Shown in pieces: positions 7,274-15,735 of a DNA stretch of 64,000 nucleotides (positions are counted from its first letter, which is position 1; each line of letters starts with the position of its first letter). The notes beneath the pieces are model-generated. The model made no database searches. It was not told the origin of the DNA and saw nothing but the letters and a program-made list of their open reading frames with translations. This stretch comes from Collinsella sp. GTDB taxonomy: Bacteria > Actinomycetota > Coriobacteriia > Coriobacteriales > Coriobacteriaceae. The DNA is taken from assembly GCA_018381235.1 (NCBI GenBank), contig JAGZSF010000003.1, positions 62,001 to 126,000 on the forward strand, written 5' to 3'. The position numbers and the translations under genes were made by a program.

Positions 7274-8065
7274 ATGATTCATATCGTTGGCGCAGGCTCG
7301 GGCGCCGCCGACCTTATCACGCTGCGCGGGGCGCGCCTTCTACGCGCAGCCGACGTGGTCGTTTGGGCGGGAAGCCTTGTGAACCCCGAGCTGCTCGCCG
7401 AGTGCAAGGAATCCTGCATCGTCTACGACAGCGCGCACATGACCTTGGAGGAAGTGCTCGACGTGATGTGCGCGGCAGATGCGCGGGGCGAGGACCTGGT
7501 GCGCCTGCACACGGGCGACCCGTGCCTGTACGGCGCCATCCAGGAGCAGATGGACGCGCTCGACGCGCGCGGCGTGGACTACGAGGTGGTGCCCGGCGTG
7601 TCGAGCTTTTGCGGTGCCGCGGCGGCGCTTCGCCAGGAATACACGCTGCCGGGAATCAGCCAGTCGGTCGTGATCACGCGGCTTTCCGGACGTACCCCCA
7701 TGCCCGCGGGCGAGGGCATGCGCACCATGGCGGAAAGCGGCTCGACTATGGTCATCTTCCTGAGCTCGGGTATGCTCGCCGAGCTTTCCGCCGAGCTTTT
7801 GGCCGCGGGCCGCAGCTCCGACGAGCCGGCGGCGCTCGTGTACAAGGCGACCTGGCCTGAGGAGCGCGTGGTGCGATGCACAGTGGGCACGCTCGCCGAT
7901 GCGGGCGCGCGAGAGGGCATCGACCGCACGGCGCTCGTGGTGGTGGGCCGCGTGCTCGGGGCTCGCGGCGGGCTTGCGCACAACGGCGCGCAAGCGGAGT
8001 CGTACGAGCGCAGCAAGCTTTACGACCCTTCGTTTGCCACGGGGTATCGGAAGGCGAGCAGCTAG
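7274..8065 (+). CDS. cbiF: cobalt-precorrin-4 C11-methyltransferase CbiF/CobM
   Basis: A 263-residue SAM-dependent tetrapyrrole methylase. It starts IHIVGAGSGAADLITLRGAR, the family P-loop-like GAGxGAxDLIT, has the SAM-site segment HTGDPCLYGAIQEQM and the VPGVSSF motif, and is of normal CbiF length. It methylates C11 of cobalt-precorrin-4. ATG 7274 follows GGGAAGG at suitable spacing; the frame is open further upstream but without family sequence. First gene of the large rightward cobalamin operon, one base before cbiD. Confidence 0.93.
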   Translation: MIHIVGAGSGAADLITLRGARLLRAADVVVWAGSLVNPELLAECKESCIVYDSAHMTLEEVLDVMCAADARGEDLVRLHTGDPCLYGAIQEQMDALDARGVDYEVVPGVSSFCGAAAALRQEYTLPGISQSVVITRLSGRTPMPAGEGMRTMAESGSTMVIFLSSGMLAELSAELLAAGRSSDEPAALVYKATWPEERVVRCTVGTLADAGAREGIDRTALVVVGRVLGARGGLAHNGAQAESYERSKLYDPSFATGYRKASS

Positions 8066-8066
8066 C

Positions 8067-9251
8067 GTGGCCTTCGAGCACTACATATATACCGGGACGA
8101 CCCGCCTGCGCTGCGGCTACACCACGGGGAGCTGCGCCGCGCTCGCGGCGAAGGCAGCCTGCGAGATGCTCTTGTCACGAAAGCCCGTCGGCCTCGTGTC
8201 GATCGTCACCCCCGGCGGGCTGCCCGTCGAGACGGACGTGGTCGACGCATGCATCGGCGAGGGGTGCGCCCAGTGCGCCGTGCGTAAGGACGCAGGCGAC
8301 GATGCCGATGTGACCGACGGCGTGCTCGTGTACGCGCGCGTGGAACATTCGGGGTCGGGCACGGGTGCTGCGGACAGCAAGGACGTGCCCGCGCACGAAT
8401 CGGAAGTTTCCGTCGATGGCGGCGTGGGCGTGGGGCGCGTGACGTTGCCCGGGCTCGAGCAGCCGGTGGGGGCGGCCGCCATCAACGCGACGCCGCGCGC
8501 GATGATCACTTCGGCGGTGCGCGAGGTGTGCGCCGCGCACGGCTTTTCTGGAAATATTGCTGTGACGATTTCGGTACCCGAGGGCGTTTCCCTTGCCGAA
8601 AAGACCTTCAACCCGCACCTGGGGATAGAGGGCGGCATCTCCATCCTGGGCACGACGGGCATCGTCGAGCCGCGCAGCCTCGCTGCCTTGCGCGACAGCA
8701 TCGAGCTCGAGATCCGGCAGCATGCGGCTATGGGGCGGCGCGGAGTCGTGCTCACGCCCGGCAACTACGGCGCGCAGTTCATCTCGGGGCATTTCCACCT
8801 AAACGGTGCGCCGGTGGTCTTCATCTCCAACTTTGTGGGCGATGCGATTGATTGCTGCGTTCGCGAGGGATTTACCAATGTCCTTCTTGTGGGACACATC
8901 GGCAAGCTGGTGAAGGTCGCGGGCGGCATCATGGACACCCATTCGCGTACCGCCGACTGCCGCGCGGAGATTCTGGCCGCCCACGCGGCCTTGGCCGGCG
9001 CGGGCGCGAAGACCGTTCGCGAGATCATGTCGTCGGTCACGACCACGGCGGCGCTCGAGGTAATCGAGGCCGCCGGCGTGGGGGACGCTGCGCGCGCCTC
9101 GCTCGCTGCGGCAATCGAGGACAGGTTGCGCCGCCGCGCGGCGGGCGCATGCGACATCGCCGCGGTCGTGTTCGACGCCGAGCGCCGCGAGCTTTTCCGT
9201 ACGTCGGGCGCCGATGCAGTTATCGGGGAATTGGGGGCGACGTATGAGTAA
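8067..9251 (+). CDS. cbiD: cobalt-precorrin-5B C1-methyltransferase CbiD
   Basis: A 394-residue protein from GTG 8067, one base after the cbiF stop. The CbiD hallmark LRCGYTTGSCAALAAKAAC is near the N-terminus, and LTPGNYGAQFISGH and HIGKLVKVAGGIMDTHSR follow in the expected order. CbiD methylates C1 in the anaerobic (early cobalt) route and does not occur in the aerobic one, so it identifies the pathway type. An insert of about 20 residues around SGSGTGAADSKD is unremarkable. The last 8 bases overlap the cbiL remnant. Confidence 0.94.
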   Translation: MAFEHYIYTGTTRLRCGYTTGSCAALAAKAACEMLLSRKPVGLVSIVTPGGLPVETDVVDACIGEGCAQCAVRKDAGDDADVTDGVLVYARVEHSGSGTGAADSKDVPAHESEVSVDGGVGVGRVTLPGLEQPVGAAAINATPRAMITSAVREVCAAHGFSGNIAVTISVPEGVSLAEKTFNPHLGIEGGISILGTTGIVEPRSLAALRDSIELEIRQHAAMGRRGVVLTPGNYGAQFISGHFHLNGAPVVFISNFVGDAIDCCVREGFTNVLLVGHIGKLVKVAGGIMDTHSRTADCRAEILAAHAALAGAGAKTVREIMSSVTTTAALEVIEAAGVGDAARASLAAAIEDRLRRRAAGACDIAAVVFDAERRELFRTSGADAVIGELGATYE

Positions 9252-9477
9252 AGGCGTGCTGTACGGGGTGGGCCGCGCAATCGGCTGGCCGGGGACGAAG
9301 GTGGTCATGAAGGCGCGCCGCTCGCTTGCGGACACGAAGCGCTTCCTTTGCGAGGAGGGCGCCTTCGACGGTGCCGAGCTTGTAGAGGACTGTGGGCTTC
9401 CGGGCGAGCGCGTGTACCGCTCGCTCGACGATGTGCCCGATCGGGGCAGCTACTTCTCGACGATTGTGGTGCGCTAG
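9244..9477 (+). pseudogene. cbiL: cbiL remnant with in-frame internal deletion (cobalt-precorrin-2 C20-methyltransferase)
   Basis: Only 77 codons remain. The first ten, MSKGVLYGVG, match the start of CbiL; the rest, from PGTKVVMKARRSLADTKRFL through CGLPGERVYRSLDDV to YFSTIVVR, matches its extreme C-terminus. About 160 central residues are missing, including the SAM-binding region. The frame is preserved, and so are the ATG overlap with cbiD (9244-9251) and the exact junction to cbiG at 9478. The product cannot be an active methylase. No other cbiL is seen in the window. Alternatives are an assembly collapse or a deliberately short protein. Confidence 0.75.
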
Positions 9478-10611
9478 ATGAGGGTTTCCTGCATAGCGTT
9501 CACTGAGAGGGGTTATGCGTTGGCGGAGCGCACCGCACACGCGCTTTCCGATTGCGCGCAGACAAGTGAAGTCGACCCTGGCTGGGACGTTTCCGTTTCG
9601 CGCGGGTTCGGCGAGGGGAAGGCCGACCTGCGCGCATGGACGGCGCTCACGTGGGAAGCGTCGGACGCGCTTCTGTTCGTGGGCGCGGCGGGCATCGCCG
9701 TGCGGGCGATCGCGCCGCATGTCGCCTCGAAGGCAAACGATCCCGCGGTTGTGGTGATCGACGAGGCGGGGCGCTTTGCCGTCCCGCTTTTATCGGGGCA
9801 TTTGGGCGGTGCGAACGAGCTTGCGCAAACTGTGGCACGCGCGGCAGGGGCAATCCCCGTCATCACCACGGCGACTGACGTCCGCGGCGTGTGGGCGGTG
9901 GATACGTGGGCGCGCCGTGCGGGGCTCGCCGTTTCGAATCCCGAGGCCATCAAGCGAGTGTCGGCGCGGCTGCTTTCGGGCGGGCGCGTGGCGCTCTATT
10001 CCGACATGCCGATTTCGGGACAGCCGCCTGAGGGGGTTGACATTGCGTCCGACCGCGCTCGGGCCGATATCGTCGTGTCGCCGTTCGCTGGCGCGAATGC
10101 AGGCGCGTCCGTTCTCGCGGCGGAGACAACGGACGAGGTCGTGCCCGCCGGTGAGACGGGGAAGCCGGCGGGCGTGCGGGCGCAAGCGCCTGCGCCCGAG
10201 CCGCTTCGCCTTGTCGTGCCCTGCATCGTTGCGGGCATAGGGTGCCGACGCGGTGCGTGCGCCGAAGTGATCGGGGAGGCGTTTCTTCTCGCGTGCGGGC
10301 AGGCGGGCATCTCGCCTTCGGCCGTGCGCGAGGCGGCGACGATCGACGTGAAGGCGCACGAGGAGGGTCTGCTCGCCTTCTGCCGCGCGCGCAATATTCC
10401 GCTTGTGACGTATTCCGCAGATGAGTTGTCGCAAGTCGATGGCAGCGTTTCGCCATCTGATTTCGTGCGCGCGACGGTGGGGGTCGACAACGTGTGCGAG
10501 CGCGCGGCGCTCGCGGACGGGGGCAAACTTATCTTCCCGAAGCTCGCTCACAGCGGCGTGACCGTCGCGTTTTCCAAGGTAACTATCGAACTTTCGTTTA
10601 AGGAGCGGTGA
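9478..10611 (+). CDS. cbiG: cobalt-precorrin-5A hydrolase CbiG
   Basis: A 377-residue protein starting at ATG 9478 immediately after the cbiL remnant. The N-terminal part has FVGAAGIAVRAIAPHVASK and PLLSGHLGGANELA, the CbiG_N signature; the C-terminal CbiG_C part has VAGIGCRRGACAEVI and CRARNIPLVTYSADELSQV. CbiG opens the delta-lactone and releases acetaldehyde during ring contraction, a step specific to the anaerobic pathway. A linker of about 40 residues between the domains is Ala/Glu-rich. Its stop overlaps the cbiH start by one base. Confidence 0.93.
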   Translation: MRVSCIAFTERGYALAERTAHALSDCAQTSEVDPGWDVSVSRGFGEGKADLRAWTALTWEASDALLFVGAAGIAVRAIAPHVASKANDPAVVVIDEAGRFAVPLLSGHLGGANELAQTVARAAGAIPVITTATDVRGVWAVDTWARRAGLAVSNPEAIKRVSARLLSGGRVALYSDMPISGQPPEGVDIASDRARADIVVSPFAGANAGASVLAAETTDEVVPAGETGKPAGVRAQAPAPEPLRLVVPCIVAGIGCRRGACAEVIGEAFLLACGQAGISPSAVREAATIDVKAHEEGLLAFCRARNIPLVTYSADELSQVDGSVSPSDFVRATVGVDNVCERAALADGGKLIFPKLAHSGVTVAFSKVTIELSFKER

Positions 10612-11354
10612 TGGGAAAGCTCTTCGTGGTGGGGATCGGCCCGGGCGGCCCCGACGGCATGACGATTGCGGCCCGACGCGCGCTCGAGGCGGCGGACATC
10701 GTTGTGGGGTACACGAAATACGTGGAGCTCGCGCTCGCCGCCGTGCCCGACGCGGCGCATCTCGCGACGCCGATGATGCACGAGGTCGAACGGTGCCGCC
10801 TGGCGCTTTCGCGCGCGCAGAGCGGAGAAGCCGTGGCGCTTGTGTGCAGCGGTGACGCGGGCGTGTACGGCATGGCGAGCCCCGTGCTGGAGCTTGCGGA
10901 GGACTACCCCGATGTAGACGTGGAAGTTATCGCCGGGGCCACCGCGGCTCAGAGCGGGTCGGCGGTGCTCGGCGCCCCGCTTGCCCACGACTTCGCGGTC
11001 GTGTCGCTCTCCGACCTGCTCACGCCGTGGGAGGTCATCGAGCGCAGGCTTGCCGCCGTGGCGAGCGCCGACTTCTGCATCTGTTTGTACAACCCGCGCA
11101 GCAGAAAGCGCGCCGACAGGCTCTCGCGCGCGGCGAAGATTATGCTCGAATGGAAGGCCCCCGACACGCTCTGCGGCTGGGTACGCAACATCGGGCGCGA
11201 GGGGCAGCAGTCGGGCATGTGCAGGCTCTCCGAGCTGGGGGAGATCGACGCCGACATGTTCACCACCGTGTTCGTCGGCAACGCTGACACGAAGCTCGTA
11301 GGCGGCCGTATGGTCACGCCGCGCGGGTATCGGGAGATTCCATGCGAAAGGTAA
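10611..11354 (+). CDS. cbiH: cobalt-precorrin-3B C17-methyltransferase CbiH/CobJ
   Basis: A 247-residue tetrapyrrole methylase. It begins KLFVVGIGPGGPDGMTIAAR and has VCSGDAGVYGMASPVLELA and CLYNPRSRKRADRL, both diagnostic of CobJ/CbiH. It methylates C17 and drives ring contraction. ATG 10611 is preceded by AAGGAG 5-6 bases upstream; a GTG at 10608 is in frame but less likely. The 3' end overlaps cbiE by 13 bases, so translation is coupled. Confidence 0.93.
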   Translation: MGKLFVVGIGPGGPDGMTIAARRALEAADIVVGYTKYVELALAAVPDAAHLATPMMHEVERCRLALSRAQSGEAVALVCSGDAGVYGMASPVLELAEDYPDVDVEVIAGATAAQSGSAVLGAPLAHDFAVVSLSDLLTPWEVIERRLAAVASADFCICLYNPRSRKRADRLSRAAKIMLEWKAPDTLCGWVRNIGREGQQSGMCRLSELGEIDADMFTTVFVGNADTKLVGGRMVTPRGYREIPCER

Positions 11355-12676
11355 CGATCATCGGGGCGGGGCCCGGAAACCCCGACTTGCTCTCGCGCGC
11401 GGCGCTCGACGCGATCGACATCGCCGACGTGGTTATCGGCGCTCATCGCGCGCTTGTCGGCATCGACGTGCCGCCCGACGTGGTGAGATGCGAGCTCGTG
11501 AAGACGGCGGACATCGTCGCCGCGCTCACCGATGCGGCGTCGTGGCAGCGCGCCGTGGTCGTGATGACGGGCGATGTGGGGCTGTTCAGCGGCGCGCGCC
11601 GCCTGGTGGAGGCGCTCTCCGGCGATGCGCAGGTGGACGTGCGCGTCATTCCCGGCATAAGCTCAGCGTCGTATCTCGCCGCGCGTCTCGCGCGTCCATG
11701 GCAGGATTGGCGCTTCGCGAGCGCTCACGGCGTGGCGTGCGACATCGTGGCCGAGGCCGAGCGCGCAGGTGAGCTCTTCCTCGCCACGTCGGGCGGGGAA
11801 GACCCCTCGCGGCTTTCGGGCGAGCTTGTGCAGGCGGGCTTCGGGGACGCGCGCGTGACGGTGGCCGAGCGCCTGTCGTACCCCGACGAGCGCATTACCT
11901 GCGCGACCGCAAGTGAAATCGCAGGTCAGACGTTCGACGACTTGAACGTGATGCTTATCGAGTTTGCAGGCGGCGCCGAGTCGCCTGAGGGCTCTAGCGC
12001 AGCCTCCGAGGCGCCGGCCGGCGCGTCTGCGCCCGCGGCGGACTCTGCGGGCGCATCCCGTTCCGCGAGCTCCCGCTGGCCGTACGATTCCTCGGGCATT
12101 CCCGACGAGCTCTTCATCCGCGGCGACGTTCCCATGACCAAGCAGGAGGTGCGCGCCGTCGCGCTCGCGAAGCTGTGCCTTACCGCGACCGACACCGTGT
12201 GGGACGTCGGCGCCGGCACGGGGAGCGTGTCGATCGAGGCGGCGCTCGTCGCGCGAGCGGGGTCGGTATGGGCGGTCGAGCGCAACGCGGCCGGCGTTCG
12301 GCTCATCCGGGAGAACGCGGATGCATTCGGGTGCGGCAACGTGCATGCGGTCCCCGGTGTCGCCCCCGAAGCGCTCGCGAAACTGCCCGTCCCCGACGCC
12401 GTGTTCGTCGGCGGGAGCGCGGGTAAGCTTCCCTCCATCGTGGAGGCGGCGCTCGAGAAGAACTCGCAGGTTCGCCTGTGCGTGCCATGCGTCACCGTTG
12501 AGACGCTCACCGAGGCGTGCGCGCTCCTTTCGGGTTCGCGCTTTAAGGGGTTCGAGGCGTGCCAGGTGTCGGCCGCCCGCGCCGAGGCTGTAGGCTCGCA
12601 CCATCTTATGAAGGCGCAAAACCCCGTGTTCCTCGTCAGCGCGCGTGGTGCGGGTGGGGAAGGCGGCGCCCGGTGA
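11342..12676 (+). CDS. cbiET: CbiE-CbiT fusion: cobalt-precorrin-7 C5-methyltransferase / precorrin-6B C15-methyltransferase (decarboxylating)
   Basis: A 444-residue bifunctional protein. Residues 1 to about 205 are CbiE (VTIIGAGPGNPDLLSRAA, MTGDVGLFSGARRL). After an Ala/Ser-rich linker of about 35 residues, residues from about 245 are CbiT (IRGDVPMTKQEVRAVALAKL, then the SAM motif WDVGAGTGSVSIE). This is the CobL-type arrangement, methylating C5 and C15 with loss of the acetate carboxyl at C12. The low-complexity linker (EASAPAADSAGASRSASS-like) separates the domains. The cbiA start overlaps the stop. Confidence 0.93.
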   Translation: MRKVTIIGAGPGNPDLLSRAALDAIDIADVVIGAHRALVGIDVPPDVVRCELVKTADIVAALTDAASWQRAVVVMTGDVGLFSGARRLVEALSGDAQVDVRVIPGISSASYLAARLARPWQDWRFASAHGVACDIVAEAERAGELFLATSGGEDPSRLSGELVQAGFGDARVTVAERLSYPDERITCATASEIAGQTFDDLNVMLIEFAGGAESPEGSSAASEAPAGASAPAADSAGASRSASSRWPYDSSGIPDELFIRGDVPMTKQEVRAVALAKLCLTATDTVWDVGAGTGSVSIEAALVARAGSVWAVERNAAGVRLIRENADAFGCGNVHAVPGVAPEALAKLPVPDAVFVGGSAGKLPSIVEAALEKNSQVRLCVPCVTVETLTEACALLSGSRFKGFEACQVSAARAEAVGSHHLMKAQNPVFLVSARGAGGEGGAR

Positions 12677-14055
12677 GCACGTCCATTCCGCGCTTCATGG
12701 TCGCTGCGCCCTCGAGCGGGAGCGGCAAGACGGTCGTAACGTGCGCGCTCCTGCGCGCGCTCGCGCGCCGCGGCCTTGCATGCGCGGCCTTCAAATGCGG
12801 CCCCGACTACATTGACCCGCTCTTTCATCGCCGCGTCGTTGGTGCGCGCTCGGGCAACTTAGACGGCTTCTTCACCGACGCCCCGACGCTGCGTGCCCTG
12901 CTCGCACGCGGCGCCGCGGGTGCGGATGTCGCGGTGCTCGAGGGGGTCATGGGCTTCTACGACGGCATGGCGCCCGGCGTGGCCGACGCGAGCAGCTACC
13001 AGGTTGCGCGCGACACGGAAACGCCGGTCGTTTTAGTGGTGAACGGGCGCGGGGCGTCTTTATCGCTCGCCGCCGTAATCCGCGGCATCGCCGAGTTCCT
13101 GCCTTGTGCGAACGTGCGCGGCGTCGTGCTGAACAAGACGAGCGCCGCTGCCTGCGCCTACGCAGCGCCTGCGATCGAGAAGCACACGGGCGTCGCGGTT
13201 TTGGGGAATATCCCCGCCGACGAGGCGTTCTCGCTCGAAAGCCGGCATCTGGGGCTTGTGACCGCCGGCGAGGTCGAGCAGCTCTCCGCGCGCATCGACA
13301 AGATGGCCGAGCTGGTGGAAAAGAGCGTCGACGTCGACTGCTTGCTCGAAATAGCGGCGACGGCACCCGATATCCGCGAGGAACCTTACCGGTTGGAGCC
13401 GATCGCGGGAGCGCGGCCCATCGTCGCCGTCGCGCGTGACGAGGCGTTCTCGTTCTACTACGAGGAGAACCTGCGCGCGCTCGAGGACCTGGGTTGCGAG
13501 CTGGCCTTTTTCAGCCCTCTGTGTGATAGCGAGTTGCCCCGGGGGACAAGCGCCCTCTATCTGGGAGGCGGCTACCCGGAGCTCCATGCGCGGCAGCTCT
13601 CCGAGAACGTGCCGATGCGCGAGGCGGTGCGGCGCGCGGTGGAATCCGGCATGCCGACGGTCGCCGAATGCGGTGGGTTTCTGTATCTGCAGCGCGAAAT
13701 CGCCGATAGCGAGGGGCGGCGCCGGCCTGTTGTGGGCGCCCTTGAGGGCGCAAGCGAGAACGGGGGAAGGCTGTCCCATTTCGGGTACGTGGAGCTCACT
13801 TCTCAACGCGACGGGCTCTATGGGCCGCGCGGCACACGCATCCGCGCGCACGAGTTCCACTACTGGCAGTCCACCTGCCCGGGCGGCGACTTCTGGGCGC
13901 AGAAGCCACGGCGCGACAAGGGCTGGCCGTGCATGACGACCATCCCGTCCCTGGTTGCGGGCTTCCCGCATGTGTACTATCCTGCGAACCCCGACGTTGC
14001 GCGCGCGTTCGCGTCTGCCGCTGCGTCGTTCGCAGAGAGGAGACGCCATGGCTGA
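12673..14055 (+). CDS. cbiA: cobyrinate a,c-diamide synthase CbiA/CobB
   Basis: A 460-residue enzyme from GTG 12673, which overlaps the cbiET stop (GTGA). The N-terminal ATPase domain has P-loop APSSGSGKTVV and FKCGPDYIDPLFH; the C-terminal class I glutamine amidotransferase domain has its nucleophile Cys in VAECGGFLYL (about residue 333). It amidates the a and c acetate side chains of cobyrinate using ATP and glutamine. The frame is open upstream of the GTG, but family sequence begins at IPRFMVAAPS. The end overlaps the cobT start by 8 bases. Confidence 0.94.
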   Translation: MSTSIPRFMVAAPSSGSGKTVVTCALLRALARRGLACAAFKCGPDYIDPLFHRRVVGARSGNLDGFFTDAPTLRALLARGAAGADVAVLEGVMGFYDGMAPGVADASSYQVARDTETPVVLVVNGRGASLSLAAVIRGIAEFLPCANVRGVVLNKTSAAACAYAAPAIEKHTGVAVLGNIPADEAFSLESRHLGLVTAGEVEQLSARIDKMAELVEKSVDVDCLLEIAATAPDIREEPYRLEPIAGARPIVAVARDEAFSFYYEENLRALEDLGCELAFFSPLCDSELPRGTSALYLGGGYPELHARQLSENVPMREAVRRAVESGMPTVAECGGFLYLQREIADSEGRRRPVVGALEGASENGGRLSHFGYVELTSQRDGLYGPRGTRIRAHEFHYWQSTCPGGDFWAQKPRRDKGWPCMTTIPSLVAGFPHVYYPANPDVARAFASAAASFAERRRHG

Positions 14056-15190
14056 AGCAACCGAAACCGCGCTTGCCTGCATCCGCGAGGAAGTCGAGCG
14101 CGCGTTCTCGTCGGCGCCGGGCGCCGTGCTCGAAGCCGCGCTCTCCCGGATCGCGCCCGCAGACGAGTGCGCCCGCGCCGCCGCGTACGCCGCGTGGGAC
14201 TCCATTGCGCACCCCTTGGGGGGATTGGGCGACTTTGAAGACGCCGTCGCGTGTATCGCCGCAGCTCAGGGGAGTGCCGAGGTGGCCGAGTTTCCCCGTG
14301 CGCTCGCGGTATTCTTCTCCGACAACGGGGTCGTTGCCGAAGGCGTGTCGCAAAGCGGGCAAGACGTGACGCGAGCCGTCGCGCGCAACATGTGCGAGGG
14401 GGCCACGAGCGCCTGCCGCATGGCGGCGTTCGCGGGTGCCGAGGTCGTGCCCGTCGACGTGGGTATGGCCCGGGGCATAGAAGACGCGCGCATGGTGCGC
14501 GCGAACGTGCGGCGGGGGAGCGGCAACATCGCGCACGGCACCGCTATGTCTCGCGATGGGGCCGTGCGCGCGATCGAGGTCGGAATCGCCGTCGCGTGCG
14601 GGCTCGCCCGCGCCGGCGTGCGCCTTCTCGCCGCGGGCGAGATGGGCATCGGCAACACGACCACCTCGGCGGCGGTGGCCGCAGTGCTCATCCGGGCGGA
14701 CGCGCGGAGCCTCGTCGGGCGCGGCGCGGGGCTCTCGGACGCCTCGCTCGCGCGCAAGCGCGACGTGGTCGAGCGCGCTATCTATGCGAACTCGCCCGAT
14801 CCCGCCGACCCGATCGACGTGCTCTCGAAGGTGGGCGGCTTCGACATTGCGGCGATGTGCGGCTTCTACCTGGGGGCCGCGGCCTCGAAGGCGCCGGCAC
14901 TCCTCGACGGGGTCATATCCTGCACGGCGGCTCTGTGCGCGGCGCGCCTGTGCCCCAACGCCTTGGGCTACCTCGTGGGCACCCACGCATCAAGCGAACC
15001 CGCAAGCCGGGAGCTCCTTCGCGAGCTCGGTATAAAGGCACCCCTCGACGCAGGCATGCACTTGGGCGAGGGCGCGGGCGCCATGGCGTATCTGCCCCTT
15101 CTGGATTCGGCGCTGCGCGTGTACCGGGATGGGAAGACGTTCACGGCGACTGGTATGGCTGCTTACGAGCATTTCGAGGCCGGAAAATGA
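14048..15190 (+). CDS. cobT: nicotinate-nucleotide:dimethylbenzimidazole phosphoribosyltransferase CobT
   Basis: A 380-residue protein. It has family motifs ADNGVV-like FFSDNGVVAEGVSQSGQDVT, GEMGIGNTTTSAAV, and LGEGAGAMA containing the catalytic Glu near the C-terminus. It activates the lower ligand base to its alpha-ribotide for nucleotide loop assembly. ATG 14048 is preceded by AGGAG at 6 bases and overlaps the cbiA stop, so it is preferred to the upstream in-frame ATG at 13955. The cobU start overlaps its stop (ATGA). Confidence 0.93.
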   Translation: MAEATETALACIREEVERAFSSAPGAVLEAALSRIAPADECARAAAYAAWDSIAHPLGGLGDFEDAVACIAAAQGSAEVAEFPRALAVFFSDNGVVAEGVSQSGQDVTRAVARNMCEGATSACRMAAFAGAEVVPVDVGMARGIEDARMVRANVRRGSGNIAHGTAMSRDGAVRAIEVGIAVACGLARAGVRLLAAGEMGIGNTTTSAAVAAVLIRADARSLVGRGAGLSDASLARKRDVVERAIYANSPDPADPIDVLSKVGGFDIAAMCGFYLGAAASKAPALLDGVISCTAALCAARLCPNALGYLVGTHASSEPASRELLRELGIKAPLDAGMHLGEGAGAMAYLPLLDSALRVYRDGKTFTATGMAAYEHFEAGK

Positions 15191-15735
15191 CGGTGACACT
15201 CGTCATCGGCGCCGCCGCGAGCGGCAAGAGCGCCTACGCCGAGTCCCTGTGCCTCGGGCACGACGGCCCTCGCGTGTACATGGCAACGATGGAGCCCTTC
15301 GGGGAAGAGGGCGCCCGCCGCATCGCGCGCCATCGGGCGCTGCGCGAGGGCAAGGGGTTTTCCACCCTCGAGCGCACGCGTGACATGGGCGCCGCAGTGC
15401 CCGGGCTTCCGCGCGGCTGCACGCTTCTTTTGGAGGACGTGGGCAACCTGGTTGCAAACGAGCTTTTCGCGGAAGGCGGCTTGTCCCCACGTGACCCCGA
15501 CGCTGTGGTGCTCGAGGTGCTCGGAGGCATTGAACGGCTCGCTCAGGCCGCTGCGTATACGGTGGTGGTCACCGTCGACGTGTTCGCCGATGGGATGCGC
15601 TACGATGAGGGGACCGAGGTATGGAGGCGCGCACTCGCGCGCGTGAACGCGGGCGTGGCGGTGCTGGCCGACCGCGCAGTCGAAGTGGTATGCGGGATTC
15701 CCGTGTGGATGAAAGGCGAAGGACCTACAAGGTGA
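15187..15735 (+). CDS. cobU: adenosylcobinamide kinase / guanylyltransferase CobU
   Basis: A 182-residue enzyme starting at ATG 15187 (ATGA overlap with cobT). P-loop VIGAAASGKSAYAES, then the CobU element RIARHRALREGKGFSTLE containing the His that carries GMP, and LLLEDVGNLVANELF. It phosphorylates adenosylcobinamide and transfers GMP to give AdoCbi-GDP. A second, degenerate CobU-like domain lies two genes downstream. The frame is open far upstream, but only because of the high G+C content. The stop overlaps the cobS GTG. Confidence 0.9.
   Translation: MTVTLVIGAAASGKSAYAESLCLGHDGPRVYMATMEPFGEEGARRIARHRALREGKGFSTLERTRDMGAAVPGLPRGCTLLLEDVGNLVANELFAEGGLSPRDPDAVVLEVLGGIERLAQAAAYTVVVTVDVFADGMRYDEGTEVWRRALARVNAGVAVLADRAVEVVCGIPVWMKGEGPTR

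Noticed and set aside
14251..15735. Long alternative frames across the cobT, cobU and cobS genes
   Set aside because: The upstream parts have Arg/Ala/Gly-rich composition without family motifs; they arise because the very high G+C content suppresses stop codons. Only the parts starting at 15187, 15732 and 16496 carry recognisable domains.
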